Positions 55,113 to 64,000 of a stretch of 64,000 nt of DNA are shown in pieces. Position 1 is the first letter of the stretch. Each line of letters starts with the position of its first letter. This stretch comes from Megaustenia siamemsis (taxonomy: Eukaryota > Mollusca > Gastropoda > Stylommatophora > Ariophantidae), in NCBI GenBank assembly GCA_032433765.1, contig JAVIAB010000047.1, positions 15,117,607-15,181,606 on the forward strand, in the 5' to 3' direction. Below the pieces are notes generated by a model. It was not told where the DNA came from and did not search any database. It was given only the letters and a program-made list of their open reading frames with translations. Position numbers and translations under genes: made by a program.

Positions 55113-55149
55113 CTATATGTACTAGTTAAATTTTATTTTAATGTCACAA

Positions 55150-55375
55150 CATACTTTATTGTATTGGTCTCAGTAGCGAGGCCCGGCTTGAAACGTCAAT
55201 TACTCATCGACGGAAAAAATATGAGTACCTCTGAAGGCGGAGTTATTTGCCTGTGCGGCGATGGACCCCTGTGCACACGGCTGCAAGGGAAAAATGGATT
55301 AGCACATAAAATTCAGTTCCTAGTCTCTAGGGACTTCGTCAGAGGTGAAAGCTGGCGAACGAAAAAAAATATATG
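55150..55375 (+). mobile_element. SINE-5, head missing
   Basis: ggtctcagtagcgaggccc through gagtacctctgaaggcggag, cacataaaattcagttcc and gggacttcgtcagaggtg to ctggcgaacgaaaaa. It matches the split SINE-5 at 39340-39871 and keeps a short (CGAA)-type tail. Confidence 0.8.
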
Positions 55376-55639
55376 TATTATCAGACTCGATAGGGCGTTA
55401 TCATATGTTTTATGACCTCTCTTGTTATATGAGGTCTTCGTATGTCATTATATATTATCAGACTTGATAGGACGTTTTCATATGTCACTATAACTTCCAG
55501 TATGAGGTCACGTTTTCACTTTTCATTGCAACCTCTGACATGATAGAACGTCTTCAAAATTCATTTTGATTTTATTTGGTAAAAATAAAACATGGCCATA
55601 AGTACCCCCTTGATCGTGATGAAATACTTCTACACTTCA

Positions 55640-56315
55640 GTGTAGCCTGTGTTTAGATGAAACGTATTAAATGTTCTACGTTTTGATGAAACGTATCAAA
55701 ATGTCCTACCTCTGTTGTGATGAAAGCGTTTAAAAATGTGTTAACTCTGTTGTCACTGATGAAACGTATCAAATTGTACTACTTCTGTTGTGATAACACG
55801 TATCAAAATATCTTAACTCTGTTGAGATAAAAAGTTTCAAAATATCCTACCTCTGTTGAGATAAAAAGTTTCAAAATATCCTACCTCTGTTGAGATAAAA
55901 AGTTTCAAAATATCCTACCTCTGTTGAGATAAAAAGTTTCAAAATGTCCTACCTCTGTTGAGATAAAAAGTATCAAAATGCTCTACCTCTGTTGAGATAA
56001 AAAGTATCAAAATGCTCTACCTCTGTTGAGATAAAAAGTATCAAAGTGTCCTACCTCTGTTGAGATAAAAAGTTTCAAAATGTCCTACCTCTGTTGAGAT
56101 AAAAAGTTTCAAAATGCTCTACCTCTGTTGAGATAAAAAGTTTCAAAATGTCCTACCTCTGTTGAGATAAAAAGTATCAAAGTGTCCTACCTCTGTTGAG
56201 ATAAAAAGTTTCAAAATGCTCTACCTCTGATGAGATAAAAAGTTTCAAAATGTCCTACCTCTGTTGAGATAAAAAGTATCAAAATGTCCTACTTCTGTTG
56301 AGGTTAAATCTCTCA
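55640..56315. repeat. 34-bp minisatellite
   Basis: Unit tctgttgagataaaaagttt plus caaaatgtcctacc, about 16 regular units from 55800 on, preceded by longer, diverged units (tgatgaaacgtatcaaa) from 55640. Variants tatcaa and ctctacc are interspersed. Confidence 0.93.
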
Positions 56316-56329
56316 AAAGCATTGGCCAG

Positions 56330-57120
56330 ACATGCTGTCTTTTTTTTTTAAAAACAAAATACAGACACGTGAAACTCTGAGACAAGATAAACATGACTAA
56401 TGTGTGTACATATGTCTGTCTTTTGAATTTCTGTCTGGTGTGAAGACAGATGGTAGAAGAAATGGGACGCAGAGATCTAGCGAGGTAAATCTCAGTAATC
56501 TTAATTACAGCCACAAGTTCAGTAACCGAGGACCAGTCGAGAGCTCAAAGTTTTCACCAGCCGAGTTGTGAATGGGCTCTCGTGTCCTACAGTGGAAGCA
56601 CCTGCACAAATATGGATAGAAACCAGGCACAGGTGAGACGGGTAGATCAACTTAAGAGTTCATCAAAAGACTAGCTACACGAGTGTATGTTCCCTCCCAG
56701 TGTTTCCGCGATTTGTGGACTTGTCCCGCGGAGATGAAAGAAAAGGTGACAGACGTGCGACTTCCCTGTCAAGGTGTAACCGCTTTGGACGTTTAATTGA
56801 AATTCAGTTTGAAAATCGACAGCTCGTGGACGTGATCTGCGGGATGATGTTTCGTTCAACACGTTTGACTCCAATTCCGTGGTCGAGTCTTAATCATTAT
56901 TTTCTCGCTCTGTCTTTGGTCAACAATGAGACGAAAGGGGCTTGCAGATTTCTTTGTTAGATACATTTGTAGTTACCTGACTCGTGGAATTAGGAAGGCA
57001 TTAACTGTAGAATAGTGGTGCAGGCAAAAATGTATGGAGGCCATTTTTCGTTCTGAATATTAAGACCTCTGTACAGTCTGAGCTCTACTTTCATGTGTTG
57101 TTGTACAGCACGCCTAAACT
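56330..57120. other. Non-repetitive stretch, nothing recognised
   Basis: Mixed sequence. Short overlapping frames at 56670-56960 on both strands lack a recognisable domain. Confidence 0.45.
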
Positions 57121-57124
57121 CAGA

Positions 57125-57245
57125 CTTCTGCTTTTCCTTCCTAATTTACCTTTCAGCGTCGAGAAGAAACATAGTTTCCAATTTATTGCTCTTCTTTTAG
57201 CTTATTCCGGTGTTATATTTCCTAGTAATTTTAATGTTTTCATCT
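57125..57245 (-). mobile_element. LINE-E 3' terminus, diverged
   Basis: tgcttttccttcctaatttac, cagcgtcgagaagaaacat and tattgctcttcttttagc align with the LINE-E 3' end. About 120 bp remain. Confidence 0.55.
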
Positions 57246-57304
57246 TTCACCAATGCTTTCACCTGACAATATATTTTTATAATTAGCCTTTAAAAGAACG
57301 TAAA

Positions 57305-57681
57305 GAGGCGAAGGTGCGCCTCCCAGCACCAGAGCTGGAAGTTGTCAGCGACCCACAGCTGATGGCTTGCGCCTGGATCGGTGAACCAAAACCATCCATA
57401 CCCTGCTCCACCTCTCCGTGGTGCTTCCAGTAACAGACTAACCTGTCTAGTCTGGCCAAGCGAGCAGGGATCGAAGAGGGAAGACAACCCGGTACTCAAA
57501 AATGTAGTGCTGAAGTCGGATGTGTTGGGCCGAAAGGCGCAAATGTAATAGTTGTACTGCAAACCACAACACAACGCAGGTAAGTCCACTTAACGTCCTT
57601 TTAAGGGCGGATGACGAAGAGGAATTCTACAGTCTACGAATACTCTAGAATACTTTAGTCATCGGACGAACATAGGCAAGC
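57305..57681 (+). mobile_element. SINE-6, full length (reference copy)
   Basis: 377 bp flanked by a perfect 13-bp target-site duplication (aaaagaacgtaaa at 57292-57304 and 57682-57694). 5' end gaggcgaaggtgcgcctccc; 3' end cgaacataggcaagc. A B-box-like word lies on the opposite strand only (cttcgatccct), so the promoter type is unclear; it may not be tRNA-derived. It has no coding capacity. Confidence 0.92.
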
Positions 57682-57769
57682 AAAAGAACGTAAACGTAGG
57701 TTTAGATGCGCTGTGTCATTGTTTACATCAAACTGTACTATTTACGCTTTTAGCCCAAACATCATTTCT

Positions 57770-57870
57770 ACACATTACATGTTTGACTTCCATTACATGT
57801 TTGACTTCCATTACATGTTTGACTTCCATTACATGTTTGACTTACATTACATGTTTGACTTCCATTTAGA
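57770..57870. repeat. 19-bp tandem repeat
   Basis: Five units of ttacatgtttgacttccat, nearly identical. Confidence 0.92.
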
Positions 57871-57879
57871 CCTCTAATC

Positions 57880-58120
57880 TCTCTGGATTTGGATATTAGG
57901 GGCACCACGGGGAGGTGGAGTAAGATCTAGAAAGTTATGGTGATATTTTTTAGCACCAGGTTGATTACCCTCTGGATCTCTACTCGCTTGGCCAGACTTG
58001 TTAGTCAGATATTAGGGGCACCACGGGGAGGTGGAGTAAGATCTGGAAAGTTCTGGTGGAGCTATCTGGCGCAAGTAATCAGCCCTGCTATTGACATATG
58101 CCTTTGCCCCCGTTAAGAAG
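57880..58120 (-). repeat. Degraded SINE-6 relatives with internal duplication
   Basis: ttaggggcaccacggggagg and tggagtaagatct occur twice about 114 bp apart (57898 and 58012), with ctactcgcttggccagac between. They match the SINE-6 middle part on the minus strand. Confidence 0.6.
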
Positions 58121-58124
58121 TTAA

Positions 58125-58687
58125 AACTTCACTTGTACTTATTTGCATTACACTGCTCCATTGCCCTACCTGGGCGCTACACACAAGCCACTACCTAGTT
58201 ACCTCACACCTGCACAAATTCCTTCCCTTACTTATCTCACCTTCTTCCGAAACCAAACAACTCACTCAACGAGTCCCGCCACACGCAACCAGATTACATT
58301 TGGCGAACAAAAAAAAAAAAAAAAAAAAATATGAAAAGGAAAGAAATTCTTAAGCAAACCGTTGGTGAAGGAGTCCAGGTAATGTCACACTAGCGATTTA
58401 TCGTCAAATTCTCACATCAACACAGAAGTAGTATCTCCTAGGTGTACCGTCTAAACTTGGCTGTCATTGTGTACACGGCAGATTCCTCCTGGTAAAAAAA
58501 ATGAATCGTTGACTTCCGTCCGTTAATTCTACCAGGAACTCCTGGCTCGCCTCAATTCAAACACAGATAAAGGCATTTCAAGGCGGCTTGACTATAGGGG
58601 GAGTGAAGATGGCACATATAAATTGTATGTTACAATTGTCTGGGTATATGACATGACTCAAAAACGTTTCTACTTATGAAGTCTTCA
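58125..58687. other. No recognised feature
   Basis: Mixed sequence with an A20-type run at 58310-58329. No repeat family or exon recognised. Confidence 0.45.
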
Positions 58688-58708
58688 TCAGGGGCCAATT
58701 CATCATCA

Positions 58709-60742
58709 TCATTGAGTGCCGTCTCCGCAACGAAGGTTGGCTACCATGGAGCGCCATTTTGCTCTATCTCTTGCTTTGATGGTGCAGGTTGTCATCGGTT
58801 GATTTGTCCATCTTTTGATGTTACTCGTCCATGTTAATCTTGGTCTGCCTCTGCCTCTTTTACCTTGTATTTTCCCCTCCAGGATCACTTTCAGTAGGCT
58901 GTTGTGTCTTTTAACATGGCCTAAGAATCGCATTTGTCTTGTTCTAATTGTGTTCAGAAGTTCTCTTTTCATTTTTAGTTGTTTTAAGACTTTGTCATTT
59001 GTTTTCTTTTCCTTCCATCCAATTCTACCTATTCTTCTATATATCCACATTTCAAAGGCTTCAATTCTCTGTTCTGTTTTCTTGTCTAATGTCCATGTTT
59101 CAGCACCATATAGGAATATTGAGAAGATGTAACATTTTGCTATTCTTAGTTTTAGTTCTGGTGTTATTTGTTTTGATGTTAGTATGTCCTTCATGACATT
59201 AAAATTACTTTTTGCCATTCCTATTCTTTTGTTTATTTCAGTTGTACATTTTCCATCACTGGTTATAGTATGTCCAAGGTAGTTATAGTTCTGAACTGTC
59301 TCAAGGTCTATTCCTTCAATTTTGATATCCACTTGTGGGTTTTGAGTATTTTCTTTGTTTATGATCATAGTTTTAGTCTTTTTGATATTCATATCTAGTC
59401 CATATTTTTTGCTTGTCGTGTTTATTTCATTAAGTAATTGTTGTAGGTCTTTAGGATTTTCTGCTAGTAGTACGGTATCGTCAGCATATCTTAGGTTATT
59501 GATTATCGTTCCATTAATTTGTAGGCCTGGCATCTCTATGATGTTTTTAAAGATTTGCTCAGTGTATAGATTGAACAAGCTTGGTGATAGGATGCATCCT
59601 TGTCTTACTCCTCTTTTTATATCAATGGGTGTAGAGAACTCTTTGTTATATTTTATTATTGCTGTTTGCTCCCAGTATAGATTGCATATTAGTCGTATGT
59701 CCATGTCATCTAGATGTATCTCTTTTAGGCATTCTATAAGTTGTTTGTGGTGTACTCTATCAAAAGCTTTGGTGTAGTCTATGAAGCAGGCATATATTGG
59801 TTTGTTTACTTCTGTGTATTTTTCGATTAATGTTCTCATGCAGAATATGGCTTCTTATGTCCCGCTATATTTCCTAAATCCAAATTGCTGCTCATCTAAT
59901 TCAGTATTGATTTTATTCTGAATCCTTCCTTGTATAACTTTTAGCAAGATTTTTGTAACATGGCTCATTAGGCTTATTGTTCTAAAGTCACTGCATTCAA
60001 CTGCACCATTCTTTTTAGGCAATGCAATGAAAGTTGATGTTTTTAGTTCATTTGGTATGTATCCTGTGTGGTATATGTCGTTGCATATGTCTGTAATCAC
60101 TTCAATGCCAAAATCTTCTAGTGCCTGTATCATCTCTATCTGTATGCTTTCAGGTCCTGCTGCTTTTCCCCTTTTCATTGTTTTTATAGCTTTTTCCACC
60201 TCAGATTTTAAGATTTTATAGCCTGATGTACATTTTATAACTGGTTTCTTGTCCCTTTGATCATGAAATAGTTCTGTTATATATTCCTGCCATCTATCTA
60301 TGATATCCTTATTGTCTGTTAGCATTTTTCCTTTTTTGTCTGCAATGCATCCACCTTCTGTGGCTTTTTTATTTTTATTAGTCATTCTCTTTATTTCTGT
60401 GTGCATTCCTCTTAGGTCTTGTTTGCTTTCCATAGTTTCTATTTCTCTACATTTTTGGCTGAGCCAGTCTTCTTTTGCCTTTTTGCACATTTTGCGTATC
60501 TCATTATCTATTTTATTGTATTGGGCAGTGTTCTTTGCTTGTCCCCTTTCTTCCATTTTTTCTAAGATGGTGTTAGTTATCCATTTTTGTTTTTTGTTCT
60601 TTTCTCTTTTGGGTAAGGTGTCGCAGGCTTTTTGTATGCTTTTCTTTATGCATTGCCATTTGGTTGTTACTTTTTCATCAGGATTTTCTCTTCTGTATTG
60701 TTCAATTCCTTCCTCTAGCAGCTTCTGGTATGTGTTCTTTAC
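58709..60742 (-). pseudogene. LINE-A reverse transcriptase, one in-frame stop
   Basis: The upstream frame (ATG at 60556, but open from 60742) reads through ITDICNDIYHTGYIPNELKTSTFIALPKKNGAVECSDFRTISLMSHVTKILLKVI and DEQQFGFRKYSGT, then meets stop TAA at 59855-59857. The same frame continues with EAIFC and then the 376-residue part: FIDYTKAFD (19-27), GVRQGCILSP (77-86), YADD (118-121), KYGLDMNIKKTK, YNYLGHTITSDGKCTTEI, RFLGHVKRHNSLL and RGRPRLTW, ending CGDGTQ. Polymerase residues are all present, and only one nonsense change separates the two halves. Confidence 0.9.
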
Positions 60743-60753
60743 TTGTATTGTAT

Positions 60754-61029
60754 CAATCTATCTATTGTCCTTTCGAGCCGACGACGGCACATAGGGCAGA
60801 ACCATAATCTCAAAAGCAGAAACCTTGCTTGCCAAAATGGCACATATTGCAGAGATCACCACTTCTAAAATCTATGGCTCTGTTTCCATAACAATACTTT
60901 TTACAATGACAGCTTGTCAAGCCATCGATCAACCTCCTTAGTCGCCTCTTACCACATGCCTGGAAGGTTACAGTGTCACTATTCTCTACTTCCCTCATAA
61001 TGAAGCCCCGGTAACACACGGGATATATA
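60754..61029 (-). mobile_element. SINE-4, full length, nested in LINE-A
   Basis: 276 bp flanked by a perfect 11-bp target-site duplication (ttgtattgtat at 60743-60753 and 61030-61040). The short tail is caatctatctattg-side; the body matches 25997-26255, including cctccttagtcgcctcttac and aagccccggtaacacacggg. Confidence 0.92.
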
Positions 61030-61343
61030 TTGTATTGTATAGGTATCTTTAATATCTTTTTGATTTAAAGCTGTTATGTCGAGTGGGTTTGTTGATGAAT
61101 CAGATTTTTGCTTGTTTCTCTTTAGTTTGATTTTCATTTTAATCATTACAGGATTGTGATCAGAATTAATATCTGCTCCTGGGTAGGTTTTGGCTTTCTT
61201 TACGGGGCCAATTATACTATCAAAAACAACACGGATAAATAAACTGATACACGATTCGAGTAGAAATTCGTATGATAATATATTCTCGTATCTTGTTATG
61301 CCTTTTCACACGTACAGAGCTAGTCAATTTATCAAGACAGAAA

Positions 61344-62085
61344 TAATTAATGTACAACTGAAACGAACAAAAGAACAGGATTTGCAAAACGTAATTTTAA
61401 TGCCAATAAAAATATACTAACATCAAAACAAAAAACACCAAGGCTAAAATTAAGAATAGCAAAATGTTACATCTTCTCAACATTCCTGTATGGTGCAGAA
61501 ACATGGATATTAGACGATAAAACAGAATATAAAATTAAAGCCTTTGAAATATGGATATATAGAAGAATATGCAGAATGGGAATGAAAGAAAAGAAAACAA
61601 AAAATGGAGTCTTGCTTGCGTTCGCCCGATGACTCAAGTATTCTAGAGTATTCTAGTAGACTACAGGATTACTCTTCATCATCCGCCCTTAAAAGGACGT
61701 TAAGTGGGTGTGTCTGCGTTGTGTTGTGGTTTACAGTATAACTGTGATATTTGCGCCTTTCGGCCCAACACATCCGACTTCAGCACGCCAAAATGGAGTC
61801 TTAAAACATCTAAACATGGAAAAAGAACTAACAATTACAATTCAAACAAGACAAATGAGATTTTTGGCCATGTTAAAAGATACAACAGCCTTCTAAAAGT
61901 AATCTTGGAGGGGAAAATATAATGTAAAAGAGGCAGAGGCAGACCAAGACTAACATGGACGAGTAACATCAAAAGATGGACAAATCAACCTATGACAACC
62001 TGCACCATGAAAGCAAGAGACAGAGCAGAATGGCGCTCCATGGTAGCCAACCTTCTATGCGAGACGGCACTCGATGATGATGAAC
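61344..62085 (+). pseudogene. LINE-A C-terminal copy, split by SINE-6
   Basis: The left part encodes degraded NVQLKRTKEQDLQN and ATFLYGAETWILDDKTEYKIKAFEIWIYRRI-like sequence. After the SINE, 61790-62085 gives TRQMRFLAMLK and KVILEGK, ending actcgatgatgatga. Frames are broken. Confidence 0.8.
61614..61789 (-). mobile_element. SINE-6, 5'-truncated, nested in LINE-A
   Basis: 176 bp flanked by aaaatggagtctt (61601-61613 and 61790-61802), a perfect 13-bp target-site duplication. It contains only the 3' half (gcttgcgttcgcccgatgac through acatccgacttcagcac), which fixes the element's 3' end. Confidence 0.93.
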
Positions 62086-62198
62086 ATAATTTGCAGTAAA
62101 ATCTAATGTTTAGAGCACACAGCTTGATATTTTCCTAAAATTATATAACAAAAAAAAAACAATTGGTGCAAAATTCAGACCACCTTTGTATTTAAATG

Positions 62199-62449
62199 GG
62201 AGCCGCGATAACTCAGTGGTTAGTGAATTGGACTACAAAGGACAAGAGGTAGGGTTCGATCCAACCGACGGCTTCCGTTTCACCCAGCCTTAAATGTGTA
62301 CCGGATTTTTTCTGGGAAAGGTAAACGGCACGGGCGTAATACTGACCGCATTACCCCAAAAATCATGTGCTGAAGGTCTGTAAAATTTATGGTCACTAAC
62401 ACCATATTCCCTATACGCCACTTGGCGTGACGGGGGCTCTTTACTTTAC
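62199..62449 (+). mobile_element. SINE-1, full length (reference copy)
   Basis: 251 bp between tttgtatttaaatg (62185-62198) and ttgtacctaaatg (62450-62462), a diverged target duplication. Head ggagccgcgataactcagtgg, B box gggttcgatcc, 3' end cttggcgtgacgggggctc, then a (TTTAC)-type tail. Confidence 0.88.
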
Positions 62450-62559
62450 TTGTACCTAAATGTTATAAAATCTTAAGGTCGGTGAAAAAAAAAAAAAAGA
62501 TTTCATGAAAACAAAATTACAGAAATTCATCAAAATGTTTCCAAGATAATTGATCAACT

Positions 62560-62797
62560 CTGTGGGCACGAATTTCTGAACGAACTAAAACTGAAAATGA
62601 AAAAAAAGGACTGCTTAACATAATTTGCAAAAGACAACCGAAATTTTTGGGGCATGTAAAAAGACACAGTAGTCAACAAAAAGTCATCTTGGAAGAGATA
62701 GTATAAGGTAGATAAGACAGGCAGACCAAGACTGTAGTGGACTGATAACATCAAAAGATCGACAGGTGAACTTATTACAACATGCACCACTAAGACA

Positions 62798-62829
<32 letters not shown>

Positions 62830-62905
62830 TGTGTGTAAAATGGCGCTCTACACTAGCCAATCTTCGATGTGGAGACGGCACCCAATGATGATGAATGATG
62901 TAGTG
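62560..62905 (+). mobile_element. LINE-A 3' end with internal (GA)n
   Basis: caaccgaaatttttggggcatg, aaagacacagtagtc, cagaccaagactg and tggcgctctacactagccaa follow the LINE-A order and end ggcacccaatgatgatgaatg. A (GA)n run at 62798-62830 replaces the short agacagagc word of other copies. Confidence 0.78.
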
Positions 62906-63400
62906 TTATATCCAAGAGCCTTTCCTCAGGTTACTAAATTCAATATGATCTTGAAGTCTATGTTCAGCAGTCTGGGGTACATGTACATGTGTACATTTGG
63001 GTCACGTGCCAATCGTGAAGTTTGTACACATGTAACTGTGGAGTCGAAAGTGTCATATTCTGAGGCGAATGATGATCACTTGTTCCCAACATCCCTCTTG
63101 AGACGACGATCCGGCACCTGCACCAGGGTTGCAGATTCATCATGAACTTCATCGAAATCTTCATCTAACTCTCATTATCTTTGAACTATGTTCTCCAAAC
63201 TAAAACTACATATTGCTCGATGACGCAGTACGCACAACGTATGTCAACAATGGATGCACCCACAATGTTTGATTCACTGAAAAGGTAGCAGGCAGGTGCA
63301 CGAACACCGTATAGCTGGCGCAGAATCCTACATTGGTGTGGTGGTGGGTAGAGCATGCCGATGACCTTAAAGTGAGAAAATAGTGAATGGGAAAGTACTA
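62906..63400. other. No recognised feature
   Basis: Mixed sequence, no family or exon recognised. Confidence 0.45.
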
Positions 63401-64000
63401 TTAGAGACAGAGTCGGGAGCTATATTGGAGATAGGAAATTATAGAAAGACATAACAGAGTATGAACAGAGTAAGAGAAAGAAGATTGTATGTAATACAAG
63501 AGAATGGTTATTAGAAAGATGAGGGGCAGAAATTAACATATTTAAAACCAATGGGAGTGGGGGGGAATGTGTAGAACTGAAGTTAAAGTGAGCAGGAGAA
63601 AAAAAAAGAATTATAATGAGAGACAGAGGAAGAGATAGAGGGGAAGATGACATGAAATTGTGTAGTTAATGATGAAAAAGAAAGAGAAAGTTAGAAAGAT
63701 AGAGGAAAAGAAACAGAGAGAAGGAAGCGTGGAAAAGACACACAGATAAAGAGATTGAAAAACACAGAGAGAAACAGAGGAGGAAAACAGAGAGAAAGAC
63801 AGGAGGAAAAGAAACAGAAAAAGAGAGGGAAAAAAACAGAGAAAGAGAGAGAGAAAGAAGTATAAAGGAAGATAGCAGGAAAAGACACTAATGGAAAGAG
63901 GAAAAAGGGGGGGGGGGTGAAAAACACGAAAGATATTGGGGGAAAAGACCGGGAGGAAGAGAAGTGAAAGATAGAGGAAGGGAGAAATGACAAAAAGAGA
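63401..64000. repeat. GA-rich low-complexity tract
   Basis: Loose agagag, gaaaga and ggaaaag composition, increasingly pure after 63660 and running off the window. Purine-rich on the plus strand; the Ser/Phe/Leu frames on minus are artefacts. Confidence 0.75.

Larger units (their letters stand above)
58688..61204 (-). mobile_element. LINE-A, longest copy, 5'-truncated in the endonuclease
   Basis: Minus strand: the endonuclease C-terminal end (61041-61204, KTYPGADINSDHNPVMIK), a linker, the complete reverse transcriptase and a (TGA)n tail (plus tcatcatcatcattgagtgcc). SINE-4 is inserted at 60754-61029. The endonuclease motif SDHN and the layout place it near LINE-B among RTE-type elements. 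At least six shorter LINE-A 3' copies lie in this window, so the family was once productive here. Confidence 0.9.

Overview
This is eukaryotic, animal-type DNA, and it is almost wholly made of repeats. No ribosome-binding sites, operons or bacterial genes are visible, and I could not recognise a single host exon. The contents are fragments of non-LTR retrotransposons (LINEs), tRNA-derived SINEs, and long micro- and minisatellites. RTE-type LINEs, tRNA-headed SINEs and very long tetranucleotide arrays together suggest a lophotrochozoan, most likely a mollusc. That is inference from repeat style only; species cannot be read from the window.

I defined families from copies inside the window and gave them working names. 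LINE-A ends in (TGA)n, LINE-B in (GATA)n, LINE-C and its relative LINE-D in (TGATGA)n, and LINE-E and LINE-F in (GAA)n. LINE-G is Jockey-like at its C-terminus, LINE-H is a single fragment, and LINE-I carries an RNase H domain. SINE-1 and its relative SINE-2 are tRNA-headed. SINE-3 has a (TTTACC)n tail, SINE-4 a (GATA)n tail shared with LINE-B, SINE-5 a (CGAA)n tail and SINE-6 a (CAAG)n tail. All LINE coding regions are broken. The best preserved are LINE-B at 16.5-19.7 kb (endonuclease plus reverse transcriptase, two frameshifts) and LINE-A at 58.7-61.2 kb (one nonsense codon plus a SINE insertion).

Layout: 0-5 kb is LINE/SINE fragments. 5.2-7.1 kb is CT-rich DNA and then unrecognised DNA. 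7-10.6 kb holds three minisatellites and a foldback-like element. 10.7-12.5 kb is unrecognised. 12.5-21.4 kb is LINE-dense. 21.5-24.6 kb is satellites and unrecognised DNA. 24.6-32.6 kb is LINEs and SINEs, including a 616-bp perfect (TCTA)n. 33-35.2 kb is one 30-bp satellite. 36-41.9 kb is a strongly purine-biased minisatellite domain. 42.3-46.6 kb is nested SINEs and LINEs. 47.2-48.6 kb is unrecognised. 49-57 kb is SINE-tail arrays, a 46-bp and a 34-bp minisatellite and nested insertions. 57.3-62.9 kb is again LINE/SINE. The end is purine-rich.

The main pattern is that several of the largest simple arrays are the expanded 3' tails or 3' termini of retroelements. At 25.4-26.3 kb, target-site duplications enclose both the SINE body and its 154-copy tail. 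Nested insertions with target-site duplications at many places give a relative order of events. Satellites take up roughly a fifth of the window, and their long open frames are artefacts of repeat composition.
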